Of a DNA stretch of 64,000 bases, positions 22,014 to 34,992 are shown one piece after another. Within the stretch, counting starts at the first letter, position 1. Each line of letters opens with the position of its first letter. Under the pieces are notes generated by a model. That model did not search any database. It was not told the origin of the DNA and worked only from the letters and a program-made list of their open reading frames with translations. The translations under genes and the position numbers were made by a program. Source of the DNA: Filobasidium wieringae (taxonomy: Eukaryota > Basidiomycota > Tremellomycetes > Filobasidiales > Filobasidiaceae); NCBI GenBank assembly GCA_001600055.1, contig BCIV01000017.1, positions 434,001 through 498,000 on the forward strand, read 5' to 3'.

Positions 22014-24178
22014 ATGAGTACAGCCCATATCAATCGACTTCTACGAGACTTTTACGATGCTCTCCAATCCGCGCAGAGGATTGGAACAGTGCACGCTGAG
22101 CTCACTGACCTTAGTACGGTGTTATTGCAGGACGAGCAAGCTAGGTTCGTTCCATCCAGATTTATTGTAGAGACACCTCGAGTAGTTTTAAGAGATGCCG
22201 TGCCAACATAGGATTCAAACTGCAATCCAGCTAGAGCTGTCGTGCTTGAATGAAGCATGGCAGTCTTACCTTGAATACATATCGACGACAGATCTGGACG
22301 TAGAAGATGCAGTTTTAGCCGCGGGAACTGCTTTGGCGAGATTGTGTCGAAATCTCCTCGCTGGCATTATCGAAGGCAAGGAAAAGATGTTGTAAGTTCG
22401 ACAGCATCTAACAAGGTAGTTCAAGCTAAACGCGTTGATGCCGCTAGTTCAGTAGAGCCCCTATTGCGAGAGGTGGTATATTTAGTCACATCATTCGGCA
22501 ATATCACCAACAAGAAACGTTAGCATTCCTTCGATCTCTTGACTAAAACCTGTCGCTCACCGTATATACTTCCCAGTTCTGCCCATACAACGCTCTCTGA
22601 TGCAGACACTATCAAATTTGGTTGCCCCGGTTGCTTGGGATGATAATGAGCGAAATAGGGCACATGCACTGGTGAAGCTTTATTTGGGTGACGACAGGAA
22701 ATCTCATATAATACTGTAAGTTAGACATATCAGTCATTTCAGCGAAAGTTATATGAGCTGAGCTCTGTGCTGGTGGAGACGAGCTCTGGACTCAGAAGAC
22801 AGTCAATGCAACCTTGCAACGTCTATGTTACTGCTAAATTGCCTACGAGCCTCGCCTCGATCCGTGTATGTTTCGAATCGGATTGACTGGCCCTCAAGGC
22901 TTAACATCCAGCAGCTCAAACTCTAGCCCTAAACAGATCGACTTGCCTTGAACCTGTAGGTGTCCGAGTGGTTGCTCGTCTGATGGACAAGGTAGCGGTC
23001 TGGAGCGAGGCCCCTTCTAGCACTATAGAAGAAAAATGCTTCTCTAACACGTAGGTCCCCTCTCGCTTATTGTGATAGACAGCCTGTATACACCACTTTT
23101 CTCGATAGATATGAGATATTTGACTCCTTGGTTGCCGCCAATGTGCATGCGGACATGTATGCTTTGATCGGCTCGTAAGTTTCTTTATTCAAAGGCCTTT
23201 GATCATCGACATTCACATTGAAACACTGTCAAAATATCAAGGACAGGTGAAAACGTGTCTCCTTCTCAGTTGACTTTCTTGAAGCTTTTGGACGGCCGGT
23301 TACAAGCTCGGTCAAACGGCTCAGGTATTCAGGTCGAGCACGTGAACCAAAGTTTTCTCGTATCACACTTACATCAAGTCACAGCTCGGGCGGAATCCTC
23401 AGTCATTCAGATCACGCAACTAAAGAAAGGGGAGCTCACGCAGTTCCAGGAGGATCCCATTTTGCCTCGTACACTCGAAGGGTGCATACTCTTAACGCAA
23501 TGTTTGGTCGCTCTTGCCATACAAGAGACGCCCTTGGAACATGAGAGAGAAATGATCATGGCCAAGGATGTTCTAAAGGCGGGACCTATCCTCCGCGCAC
23601 TACGCGATGCAATGTATGAAGGAAAGGGGCTGATAGAATCGTTGATTGGTGAACGAACATGAAAAACTATCGGTCATCGCATAGCTAATCGATCTCATGT
23701 TTGACAGGTCTGTTTGCTCAACTGGAAGCGCTACTACCAAGACAAAAGCCACTAAGAAACCTGGAAAAAGAATCGGAATCATTAGTAATGACGGAATCCT
23801 CTAGCGAGTTGCAAGGATTTGCTACGCTTAAGCGCGATATCGTGCAGCTGTTGGGGTTGATCGTATATAACGACCGACAAAGTCAGGATCGCTTACGCGA
23901 GTGTGGTGGAGTCCACTTGATTCTCTCTGCGTGTGTTGCTGACGAACACAATCCACGTTAGTACCTGGCTGGTTGCCCAAGAGTCTTGAAGTAAGGCTAA
24001 CAGGCATGTATCCCAAACAGTCATGCGGGAATATGGCTTGCTAGCAGTTCGCAACCTGATGATGAACAACCCGCAAAACCAAGCTGTCGTTGGAAAGATG
24101 GATCCCATAGGCATAGTGGGCCCGGACGGCGAACTCAGAGCGCTTCCCGACAGCATGCAGAAGCATCGCAAAGACTAG
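22014..24178 (+). CDS. Ataxin-10 homologue
   Basis: The gene starts at ATG 22014 (MSTAHINRLLRDFYDALQ) and is cut into about ten exons. Exon 2 contains ARIQTAIQLELSCLNEAWQ and LARLCRNLLAGI. A later exon (23255-23660) is rich in armadillo-like helices. The last exons carry the conserved ataxin-10 C-terminal domain: LKRDIVQLLGLIVYNDRQSQ, RLRECGGVHLILSACVADE, NP, then VREYGLLAVRNLMMNNPQNQ, ending MQKHRKD at TAG 24178. The pattern of a network reset, nQD, vRe-GGi, dd-NP and iREw-RNL-NxxNQ is diagnostic for the family (yeast Ctr86, animal ATXN10). The molecular role in fungi is poorly known; animal ATXN10 acts in cytokinesis. Exon limits between 22395 and 23255 are approximate. Confidence 0.85.
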
Positions 24179-24261
24179 ACTCGCATCGGTTGTTTCGTAG
24201 ATGGTTACACGTTTGCAGACTGGAAGCGGAGTCGCAAGCATCTCCTGTATAGCCTCGTCGA

Positions 24262-25162
24262 TTATCCTACTGGCTCGTATCGAGCTGACGTCGTTAAGGA
24301 AAGAACATTAGATTACCAAATGACAATGTGCTAGTGATCGCTTACGGAGTTGATTATCTTTCCACTCGCGATCAGCAATTAGATGACTTGTGTCTGATCT
24401 GCATCTTTCGATCGATTGCCAGAATTCGTGAACTCTCCCGGCGATTTCAAAGGTTACTCTCAGACTGTTGCCTCTTCCAGGTTGCGGAAGGTTGCCTCCA
24501 AGGGTGGGTCTGAATTGGATAGTTATGGAGTTTGACCCGAAGAAAAGAGGCTGGTTGAATATGTTACTTGCGATCGCAGACTTTATAGCGGATGTCTTAG
24601 ATGAGCGACAAGTAAGGTTCAAGATCTATGGTTTCTGCTTACGTAGGGCAAAGCCAGTGAATTGAAAGGCAATGAGGCCGATTGCTGGCCTGCGATGTCC
24701 ATTGCAGGTGATCGTCAAGTTCACGTAGAGAACCACAAAGGCATTAGCGAAGTCGGTCGAGTATGTAGACGTCAACTTGGCTGACCACTGGACGGTGCGA
24801 TCTTCATGTCCGAGGGAGACATTTCCGCAACAAAGATCACCTGTAAACATTACACAATCGTGAGACGGTGACGTCGAGTAACTTTGCAGGGTGTTGGTTA
24901 AGTCGCAACGCACCCGAGCGTTAGTTATATAAAGACTACCAGATGCTATCAAATCCCGCTTAGGACCGTCCAAAGTTGGAGGAATAGCAAGGATCGCTTT
25001 CGCCGAAGACGCCTGCATTATGTTTCGCTCATCTGATGAGACGAAGGTCAGCAAGCTAGACTGCAGCGGTAAACGAGAAACGTAAACGAACGACTTGCCT
25101 GGCAACGGTAAGGGGTTTCGGGATCGACCGTTAGTGTCAAATTCTACCCAGTTCAGAGCCAT
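24262..25162 (-). CDS. WBP2-like GRAM-domain protein
   Basis: The protein begins MALNWVEFDTNGRSRNPLPL, then GKSFVYVSRLPLQS and SGSLYITNARVRC, the GRAM/PH-like fold seen in WBP2 (WW-domain-binding protein 2). Later exons read QPLFFGSNSITIQFRP, GGNLPQPGRG and LRVTFEIAGRVHEFWQSIERC, the typical second half. Splicing of the last intron (GTAAGC donor, GTCAG acceptor) gives a C-terminus ...DNQLPRYEPVG with stop at 24262-24264; LPRYEP resembles, but is not, the canonical PPxY motif that binds WW domains. The protein is probably a small membrane-lipid or WW-partner adaptor. It converges with the ataxin-10 gene, 83 bp away. Confidence 0.8.
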
Positions 25163-25347
25163 GTCTTGGACGTGGTCTCACGAGATATTGTCTGCCGCCT
25201 CCTACGAGCCTTCAGTCATATCAACGATCAGTCCGTTCAATGATTTCAAAGGGCGTCAGAGATCGGAGATCTGACAGCTCCCGCATCGGAAGCAACTCAG
25301 GCGTTATCGTTATCTACAATCATTGCTACAATTATAGAATTCCTAGA

Positions 25348-28300
25348 TTAAACTGCAGCCTTGGTCACTGCGTTCTCAGAGACAGGCTCGGACGATAGCA
25401 CGGGCAACACGACTGACATAAAGTCAGCACCAAGAAAGCGCGAAATGCGTTCATCCGTCTTTTCCCAAAGCATCTTTTGAGCAGGCGATCTTGTGTCTTC
25501 CGATACTGTGGGAGGGAGAAGGATGTTGCTGGAATGCATAACGAGAACAACGTTCTTCAACGATTCAGGCACTGCCTCGTACTGAACAATTGCATTTCAG
25601 CTGGGATGTTGGCATGCGTGGCCTGAGCGTGCACTCACTTGTTGCCTGGATCCCGTTCGCATAAATCGCTCTAGGAGATCGATGATACGCAAGAAGACCT
25701 CGAGTATCTTTTGATGTTGTCGAGCTAGCGGACCAAGGTACTGCAAGAACACTTTACATATCAGGGCGGATGCTCGTAGTCGCGTCTCCTCCATTCCAGG
25801 AGGATCCTGATTATATACTTGTGGTTTCAGCAGTTCTTCCACTACTGGAAATAAGACTCGTTCGAACACAGCAGTGAGGGCAGCTTCCTGGTCGGTGCCC
25901 GGTATCAGTTGAGAGCTCAGAAGGACGCGTTGAAGATAACCGATTGCTCGCTGGCGGATATCCCGACTTCCATTCACACTGTGCTTGGCGATTGTCAGCA
26001 ACAACGGCAACCAGAAAGTGCGCCAAGCTGAAATTGATACGTTGAGATTAGCTAATGCTGAGCGAAAGGTACAATAGCACTGACCTTGAGCCTCAGTGTC
26101 CTTTGATGATTCGATCAGAGTCGGAACTTTCGTTCGCAACTCATACAGACTGTCTAAAGCTATCAACCCCCGCTCGACAGTGGGACCACTATAGTCAGTG
26201 CGGAAATCGACGTAAGTGATGGGCGAAGCAGGCGATGTCAAATCAAGACTTACAGTGTCGCCGCAGGTGCAGTAGAATTGGCTCTCCTGGAGACCTGTAG
26301 CCGACTAGCAGCAGCACCTGCCGAAGTAGAGAATTCATCCAAAACTTCAACTATGCCGAGATAGTTGTCTGCAGACGGTCCTCTTCCAACAGCACCAGTC
26401 GCCATCTTCTGTACTAGCTCAAGCGTGACTTTAGAGGCTTCAGGGTGGGCAACAGTCGCCCTGAAAAGCGCCGTCACCAGATTCCACTCTGTCTGAGATC
26501 TTGAGAGAAGAATAAAGTCAGGCTTTCGATGTGGCCGTCCCGCCTGAGTCAGCACTTACTTTACAATCTCGCTGCTTCGTTCCAAGATTCGAGCGACTCC
26601 TGACATCAGCTGTTCCGAGACTGCGTTGAGAACTGATGATGGCAAGCTGCGAAGCACATCCAACGCAATATAAAGCTGATCCCTCAATTTGGGCTAATGG
26701 CAGAAGCAAATGGAGATCAGCGAGCGAGAGGCTTCGATAAGGTCGAATAGTTTACCTCCTCGCATATGAGCAAGCACAACCTGAGCAGAGATGTCACAGC
26801 TCTTTCGATCAAAAGTATACTATATGATTGAGCTGAGGACAGCAGTGAGGATATCAACTCGAAGACGACAGGCCTAGACGGATGATGAGGGTTTTAGTAG
26901 GCAATCTGCTCACAAATAGAGCTATGAACACTGACCATGTCTCTGCCGCATGCTGCGGCGATTGAACAGCGATACTGACCATCAGTTCAAGATCGAAAAG
27001 AGCTGCTGGATCATATGGCTGTTGCGCTTCATCGTAGGCCGGAGTTGTGGAACGTCCTGCATTTTCGTCCCGGCTGGTCTTAGGAGATATATAGTCTCTA
27101 CCTCTTGGCATGCATCGAGCTTCGACCAGCGCTCTCAAGGCTCTCAGAGCTGCAAGAGTAGCCTGAAGTTCCATTCGACTATCGTAGTCCTAAGTCAGCT
27201 GGAGGATACTATAATTAGCGTGGGAAGTCTTGCCTACTGTACTTGTCCATATAGCTCTTCCAACTTGCAAGACGAAACGCAGTCAATGGCAGAAAGGGTG
27301 CTTTCGATATCTTCTTCATTTGGGACCGTCAAAACGTCACTGCTGGTTGTATACGGGCTTAGCAAATATGATGAGAGCGTTGACAGCAATCCGGCTTCGG
27401 CTTTACGCTCCTCGCGCCCAGCACTAGGGTTAAGAGATTTGAGCGGTATGGTCGAATTGCCTGAGAGGAACTCCACGTCGTGAGTGAGTTTCGGTGGGAG
27501 CAAAGAATGCAGGAAGAGTGTTTGGAACATCTCAAATATCTGGGATTGTAGATAGCGTAAGCAACTAGCAGCCAAACACGTATGTCACAACTTGGACGTA
27601 CCTGTATCCATCCATCGCGTATAGAATTCCCGTTGCCATTGGCAATTGTGAACAGAACCACGGTAGCAAGCTGACATCTGAAACTTGTTCCGAACCGAAC
27701 GGACAGAGGAGATACTGAGACTGATCCCACGTCCGTTTTCACTACAGGGTGATTTGCTGATTGGTAGCCATCATCGGTCTCGTCCAGAAGGCCAGTAGCA
27801 TATGCCAAGGATAAGACAATTGTATCTATCACCTCTGGTAGGTCAAACTGTCGAGCTAAAGCTGCACAGTGTCTGAATCCTGTGATAGCTTTCTGAATCA
27901 CAAATTCATCTTGAGGACTGCTCGTGAAAGCGGAAGCAATCGCCGTCACGATTGGACGCCAAGCAACATCAAACATCGGCCTGTCAAACGCAGGAGTATC
28001 CAAACTGATGGTAGCACCTGCACTTCTACTCCGTTGAATAAGCCCTTTCCAAGCGTAGTCGAATCCGGCCTGGCCGACGTGTTCCTGAGGCATAATGATC
28101 TCTCGACGTCTGATAGAATCGTGAATAGCTGCAAGGTACTCCGGTGCAAAATCTTTGCCGTTATTTACTCCGCGCAGATTCCTTTGATAGTCCTCGATGG
28201 TCATTCTCTTACGGTTCTGGGGATTGTGCTGATCTGTATTCAACATGATCACAGAATAAGCCAGGACATAAGTCGCATCTTGATCGGCGATCTCTGTGGG

Positions 28301-31054
28301 CTGGTAGGAAAAGAAGTGCTCCGCGAATACTTCAGTGATCCTAGCAATCGGCTGTGCCTCGCCTGGTAGTCGGAATGCCTCCAAAAGGTCTCGCATTGCA
28401 TCGGCCATTGATTTGTTTCGGAAATCAAACAGTCCGATGAATGCCTTGAGTAGATCCAGATTGTCCGGACTGGATATATACTCGCCCAAAAGCTTCTTAT
28501 CTAAACGAGCCGAAGTCTTAAGGAATTTCGCCAATGCTAAGGTAGACTTGATGTCCTCCCCCTCATATCCTTCGATCAAGTTGTTCTCCTTCAGATAGGC
28601 AACGCCGCGTTTTGGCTTTTGGTTGAACACTGCCGCTCCAGCAATCAGCTTTGCCTTCTTTGATTTCTGCTCAAACAATGTTTTCTTAGATGGTAAACCA
28701 GCAGGCCAATTCTCTTCCGTCTGGAGTCCGAGAGAGAAAGGTTAATATTGACCAGATTTAGGAACCTTCACTACGTACCGTGTTCAGGCGTTCCACCATT
28801 GCCTCCACTGAAACAATCAACGCCTCAAAGCACAATAGCTGGCTATTGTCCAGGGTCTCGTTGACTTGATTTGAATTCAACGCAGAATTTACTGGATACA
28901 CCCCCTGAAGACGCAAGATGAGAATCAATAGAGGTTGAAACCCCGGTGAAACGCCACATACTCGGGTCAAGAACTCGATAATCCGTTCGAAGACATCTTC
29001 CGATTCGGGATCACAATCGAAATTGATCCACAAGTCTACCATGAAAGTCGAGTTGAGCATGAGCTGGCTCAAAGTTTCGAGCATCAATTCTTTCGTATCA
29101 GCTGCAATAGCTGGTAAATTCGCATGTAAGCGAGGTGTTGAAGACCTTTCTCTGTCTGAGCCTTGTGTTGAGCTAGGTCTCGATGAGCCTTGCCGAGATG
29201 AGTGAACGTGCATAAGATGAGCTGGGGGGTTAAGGGCCGTAGTAGTTGCTAGCCGATCTATCATGTAAGTAAGGAACAGCTCGAATTGTAGCTTCAGGTG
29301 AGGCAGCAGAGTAGTGAAAAGCGTAGACAAGGTCCGTAAAGCAGATGCCAGTATGTGCGGGTTATCCGAACGAATGAGCTGTTGAGCAGAAGTCAGATCT
29401 ATATAGATTAAGCTACGGAGACGGGTGAACCAACCTGGAACAGATATCGGCAGCCTTCGTCCTTGATGCCTTCTACCAATTCTTCCCATTTTCCGATCTG
29501 CCTACCACCGACGTCAAGCACAGAATTCAGTACGCCGAGGGCCGATAACCTCATAGAATCGGTATGATTGAGATCGTGAGGATTTAGCAACGAGATTAAA
29601 ACCCTTAGGAGCTCTAGCAGGGTAGGAAGTCCGTAGGGAATAAAAAGAGCGGGCTCGGCAGGATCTGTCAAAATGGAGTCTCAACGGAGGGGATACCAAA
29701 CAAGATCTCGCATACACTGACGTTCGGAGATCTCCCCGACTCTTTTCTGAGACGAGGCATGCATCTCTCGACTAGACGTGATTTTGCCACGCTGCACACT
29801 AGTCAAGCGGAGGCTTTGGTCATCTTCAACAGGTTCCACTTCCCTTTTCGTTGTATCTGCAAGTCGTCGCTCATATTCTCCCTTGGGGGTTCGGTCCCCA
29901 TCTTCTTTCACAGTCTGTTCCGGTACGGAATCATTGCCTATGACCAGGTTTTCGTTGACAACTTCTCGCGATTCCAGCATGGAAGGGTCCATAAACTTGA
30001 GTCTTGTGAATCCAGCCTGTACTATCGCTTGTATTGTAGTCTGTGCGGTTTTTCTTAGACCCTCTGGGATACAGAGCAGCGATGTAAGCCATTGATTTTC
30101 GGTTCTCTAAGCAGATCATCTTACCACCTAGCCGAGCCCGACCTCCCATTCCTAGACCGACTTCCAGCATCTCACATACGCCTTCATCAGTCAGCTCTCT
30201 TTCCAATGGTCCCGAAATGATGGTTTCGGTCACACGAAGTAGACGGTTGAGTACTAGTTCATCTTGTGCTGGAGAACTCGACGGGAATCGACACCGTGCG
30301 AGGGCTGATGTCGTTGCTCCGAGCGCGATTTGCAGCAGTGATTGTGGTCGAGCTGGTATCGCGAACATCTCAGAAGATAGCGGTTGATATGGCTCGGGGA
30401 GATAGAGCGGAAGGATGTTGAAGCAAATCGTATTTAGGGATGTCAAAGCAAGGGAAGTGATAGGACCTGAGGTCAGCGGTGACCGCACCAGAGCAAGGAA
30501 AGGAGTAAGGATGGCTAGTGGCGTGATGGTTAGAAGGTCTATAGTATGCAGCATGATAGTTGAGTGAAGTAAGACACGACAACGATTGTGCAGAATCGCT
30601 GACCTTGCACCCCGTTGAGCTCACGTCTCAGCCCAACGAAAGCTGCCAGCAGCTCCATCTCTTCACCTTCTCCTTGTACAAGGCGCCTTCCATAGCTGTT
30701 TACAGTAGGATTGGCAGCCTTCGTGACTGACGAATCGTCTGAAACTCGTCTGACAGCATCGGAGCTAGCCAAAGCCCTTTCTCGCCCTCCTGGACCTGTT
30801 GGTTCGTTTGTGAACGCAACCTCGGAAATTGATGTCTGTCGCCTATGTGTAGCTGAGTAGTACGCGGCAGATGATGATGAGGCAGGGGAAGACCATCTGG
30901 GCGACCTGCGCATAGATGAAGTGATGTGTTGAATCTCCTGAAGAAGGAGGAGTCGAGGTGGAATGTCAAGAGAGTAGGTGGTAGGTACATGTACCGGCAC
31001 CAAGGCAGTTTCCTGCTGATTCATTGCGCTAGCTTGGGGCTTATCCGCAGACAT
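25348..31054 (-). CDS. GEA2: Gea1/2-type (GBF1) Sec7-domain ARF guanine-nucleotide exchange factor
   Basis: The gene starts at 31054 (MSADKPQASAMNQQ) and ends at 25348. N-terminal exons hold the DCB and HUS regions (for example ELLAAFVGLRREL, LQFELFLTYMIDRL and TRVCGVSPGF). The Sec7 domain follows: PKRGVAYLKENNLI, KFLKTSARLDKKLLGEYIS, FRLPGEAQPIARITEVFAEH and AYSVIMLNTDQHN with the catalytic-finger Glu in GEAQ and the conserved LNTDQHN. Downstream HDS exons run from 27900 to 25350. PKRG at the start of Sec7 and the long C-terminal HDS region match the Golgi Gea/GBF1 branch rather than Sec7/BIG. It activates ARF1 for COPI coat recruitment on early Golgi membranes. About fifteen short introns. 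Paralogue naming (GEA1 or GEA2) cannot be settled. Confidence 0.9.
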
Positions 31055-31231
31055 GGGGGTTCTTATCGATCAAGAAGGTGTTGCGGTTTGGGAGATCAGG
31101 AGGACGACAATATTGATGGTGATCGACAGTAGCACAGGCATTCTACTTCCACGAGTTGCATGGTGTTATCATCATGTGCCGGGAGCAAGCGATAACGCAT
31201 AGTTTACGGTCGTGTGATGCATTTGTCATGA
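31055..31231. promoter_or_regulatory. Short divergent promoter GEA2 / HEM14
   Basis: The GEA-type gene (minus) and the protoporphyrinogen oxidase gene (plus) are divergent and at most 380 bp apart, depending on the HEM14 start. I see no TATA box; an imperfect CGTGTGATG lies near 31211. Confidence 0.45.
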
Positions 31232-33380
31232 ATGCAGAGTAGAAACTCGTTCAGCTTCGCAAGAATTAGCAGGCTTCGCAGTTCGCAGCTTCAACGTCTG
31301 CAGATCTTACAGAACATCTGGTCCTCACAGGTCACAGGAATAGCTCTACCATCCATCGTTGGTTTGGAATCCGTCCGAGCGCTACCATTGCCGAGACCCT
31401 TCTGTCTGAAGCAGGATTGATTCGTGTACCCGCTCGTGATGACGTTACTGAAGTCGCACCAGCAAATTAAACATATCACCATATTGGGAGGTGGACTGAC
31501 TGGGCTGACCACAGCATACCGGCTCGCGCAAGTCTTAAAACGCCGTTCAGATATCATCTCGAAAAATGTCAATGCGTTCGACAGACTCTCCCCCGATGCT
31601 CGGATTACCCTGGTAGAAAAATCAAACCGACTGGGAGGATGGGTCCACAGTCGACGACGAATGATCGATGTCCCGAATGATGCAACTGGACCGATCAAAG
31701 AGATTGCAGGACAGTCGTTGGAAGTTATCCTAGAAAGGGGTCCGAGAAGTATACGTCCGAAGGGAGGCAAAGCCGCTGCAATGATGTTGAAATTAGTTAG
31801 TGAAGCGAAGTATAAGATCCCGAGGTGTGTCACGACGTTGACTGATAGAGCTCGTTAGCTACAAGATGTAGGGCTATCGAAGGCGATCATACCCGTTTCC
31901 TTGGATCACCCCTCAGCTAAAAATCGGTTCATTCTGGATCTCCGATCACATCAACTCGTTAAATTGCCCTCCAGCATAAAGGACGCATTGACGTTGTGGC
32001 TGAAACGGGAGGGACGAGGTGAAGGCATCCTTAAGGGTTTCATTAGCAGTATCCTCAAGGAACCTTTCCGATCGAGGCGATCTGCTAGAACATCCACAAG
32101 CTCTGAGAATCCTGCTCGAGCAGTGCTGCGAACGCAAATCAACGATACTAGTGTCGACAACATCATACGTCATACCTTTGGGCCCCGTATCGCAGATGCT
32201 CTAATATCGTCCATGGTGCACGGGATTTATGCCGCCGATTCCCGCTTGGTTTCAGTCCGAGCTGCATTTCCCGTCATGTGGAACGCACTGAATTCTCGAG
32301 GCAGTCTCTTATGGGGGCTTCTCTCTCCTGGCCGAAAGGATGCGCAGCTCACCGAGATCGAAAGGGTTGAGGCTGAAGCTTGGGACGCATTGGGCGAGAT
32401 GGGGACACAAAGGAAAGCCTGGAGTATCTATGGCATCAAGGGCGGCATAGAGACCTTGACACAAGAGTTGGAGAAAGCCATCAAGGACATGGGTGTTGAC
32501 CTGCGTATCGATCAGGCAATAAATCACGTTGAGTTGACCAAAGAGGGGTGTAGGGTATGTACTCTACCTTATGTCAGAAACGCTGAGACGCTTATTGCCA
32601 TATACTCTCTAGCTGGTTATGAACGACAAAACGGAGATCGACACCTCCTTGGTGATTTCTACTCTGTCTTCCAGAGCAGTAGCAGGATTGATCCCTTCAG
32701 ATACTGGTCTTCCACATCTGACGCATAACCCAGCGACCACAGTCGGAGTGGTCAACATGGTATTCCCTATACCCCCTGACAAGATACACCCATCAGGATT
32801 TGGCTACCTCGTGCCCCGTACAGCCGACTCCATTCTGTTCCCCCCAATTGACGAGCAGGCCAACCCTAATCCAGACGGGATCATCGGAGTCATATTCGAT
32901 TCGAATTCACTGAGTGGGGTAGAAGAGTCGTCTCTCGTCGAGACTCATCTGACCAAATTGACCGTGATGATGGGTGGCCCGCACTGGTCATCATATCCGT
33001 CCCATCCTGCAGACCCAGCTTCTTCCCCGCTGGAAATACCTAAGGAAGAAGATCTCGCCGAAAAAGCTATGGCTCACTTATCAAAAGTGTTTCCAGGCAT
33101 ACCTCAACCCGTGCTGACCGAGAGCACCTTGCAGCGTGAATGCATCCCGACTTACCTGGTTGGGCATGGGCAGAGAATGAGGGAGCTTCACAACAAGTTA
33201 CAAACATCAGACTGGTCAGATAGGTTGATCTTGACAGGAAGCAGCTATGGAGGCGTAGGAGTCAATGATTGTGTCGGGATGGCGGAACAAACGGTAGCGG
33301 ATCTCGTTTCATCTTGGACCGAGGATCCGTCAAACAAACCGCCTGTGACTGGTTTAGAAAGATGGAAGGATTGGGACTAG
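31232..33380 (+). CDS. HEM14: Protoporphyrinogen oxidase
   Basis: The enzyme oxidises protoporphyrinogen IX to protoporphyrin IX, the penultimate step of heme synthesis, on the mitochondrial inner membrane. The FAD dinucleotide fold is clear: HITILGGGLTGLTTAYRL (GxGxxG), then LVEKSNRLGGWVHS and LERGPRSIRPKG. Further marks are MVHGIYAADSRLVSVRAAFP, IYGIKGGIETLTQEL and the C-terminal FAD contact LILTGSSYGGVGVNDCVG, ending WKDWD. Exons break near 31790-31860 and 32550-32620. The start is unclear: ATG 31232 opens a basic, mitochondrial-like leader (MQSRNSFSFARISRLRSS) but that frame meets a stop at 31418, so it needs an intron; ATG 31439 is the first in the FAD-domain exon. Confidence 0.92.
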
Positions 33381-33538
33381 GCTGACATCGTTTGCCAAAC
33401 TACTACATTCATTGCATCTTTGATAATGTAGCATCTACGTCGTATATGTTGTCCTTAGATTTTCCAGGATCCGATAAGTTTACTATACTCAAACCCATCC
33501 CGTCAGTTAAGCTATTCGTTGAGTAGTCCTTGTATCAC

Positions 33539-34992
33539 TCACCTAAAGCATGCCATGATGGTCCACTTCCTGTTCTCTCCCTCTTGGAAGACGTGACTCC
33601 TAGGACCATAGAACACATCGTCGTCGACCTCTTCCGCCTTCCTAGGCAAGCAGTGGAGGAACTTCCAGTCCGACTTGGCTCCAGCTTCAGCACAAAGCTT
33701 CTCGGTGACCTGGAAACCCTCAAATGCCTTCAAACGAGCCTCCTTCTCTGACTCCCAGCCCATGGAGATCCTGTATCGGTATAGTAAGTCATTTGTTGAC
33801 CGTGTTTAGCTGCGCCCAGAATGAACCTCACCAAGTATCTGTTACGACGAAATCGGCATCCTTCAACGCCTCCGCCGGAGAATTGGTCACAAGAATTTTG
33901 TCTGCCATTCCCGCCTCCTCGCTACGAAACAAAGATTCGGCTTCAATAACTGAGCCTAAGCTCGAATTTACAAACGAGAGAAACTGACATCCGCTTCCAT
34001 ACGCGCTCGTCAATCTTGTCATAGCCCTTTGGCGCAGCTACAGCCATGGTCATACCAATCCTTGGTAATGAGACGAGCATATCGTTGAGAACGTTATTGA
34101 CGTCTCCTACCCAAACGATTTTCTTTCCTTGGAGCACATCGAATGGATCGATGTGCGCGACCATCGCATTGGCCTCGTGTTCCGGTTTATACGTCAGATC
34201 TAGCGAGGCCAAGGGGTGCTGGTCCGCGGGGGTCAATACTTCGTACATGGTAAGGATATCGGCCAAGATCTGCGTAGGGTGCCATAAATCCGAAAGCGCA
34301 TTGATGACAGGAACTCCAGAGTCCCTTGCCAAGATCTAAATGGCAAAGTAAAATGCATCGGAGCCCGATCAATACGATTGATCTGAATGAGACATGCTTA
34401 CCTCAACCTCCGAATGGTCACCAACACGGGCCATGATTCCGGCAGTCATACTTCCAATAATTTTGGCGCTATCTTCAAGACTCTCGTTGACTCCAAGTTG
34501 AATGTCATCCTTACCAAGGAAAAGAGCTCCTCCGCCTAAAGCGTTGATGGCCGACTCGCTCGCGACCCTAGTTCGAGTACTTCGCTTACTAAAGATCAGA
34601 GCTACGGTCTCCTTCTGGAGTGGACTTTTCAAAAAGCCAGCAGCTCCTTTCTTCCCTCCGCCGACCGCTTTACATACTAGCGACTGCCGGATCAATCCTC
34701 TCAACTGCCCAACGGACAGATCGGCCAAAGTCAGCAAGGAAGGGGGAGTGCCGGTTCGCTGAGCCCTTTGGGTAATCTTTGATCGGAAAATGGGACGCCT
34801 GCCGTCAGACTGTAATTCTGCTCGAGGGTCCTTTGACTGAGATCGGTTTGGGTGTCGATTTCGCTGTGCGGGACGCTGAAAGTGGTCATCGAAAGCGAGC
34901 GCTTTGGTTGTCGAGCTCAAGAGTCGGACGGCGGAACAGGGCTGATGAGCAACAGCCTTTGTCCATTGAGAAGCGATACTACGAGATAGCAT
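33539..34992 (-). CDS. ARG3: Ornithine carbamoyltransferase, mitochondrial form
   Basis: The enzyme makes citrulline from ornithine and carbamoyl phosphate in arginine synthesis. The start chosen is the ATG at 34992, giving [18 protein letters not shown], a basic mitochondrial presequence. The carbamoyl-phosphate site is [13 protein letters not shown]; further marks are [49 protein letters not shown] and the catalytic FLHCLPRK. Four or more exons. As read, it stops with TGA at 33539 after WTIMACFR, but this AG/GTGAGTG is a strong splice donor, and family members normally extend some 15 residues more, so a short extra terminal exon is possible. It converges with HEM14 (159 bp). Confidence 0.92.
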
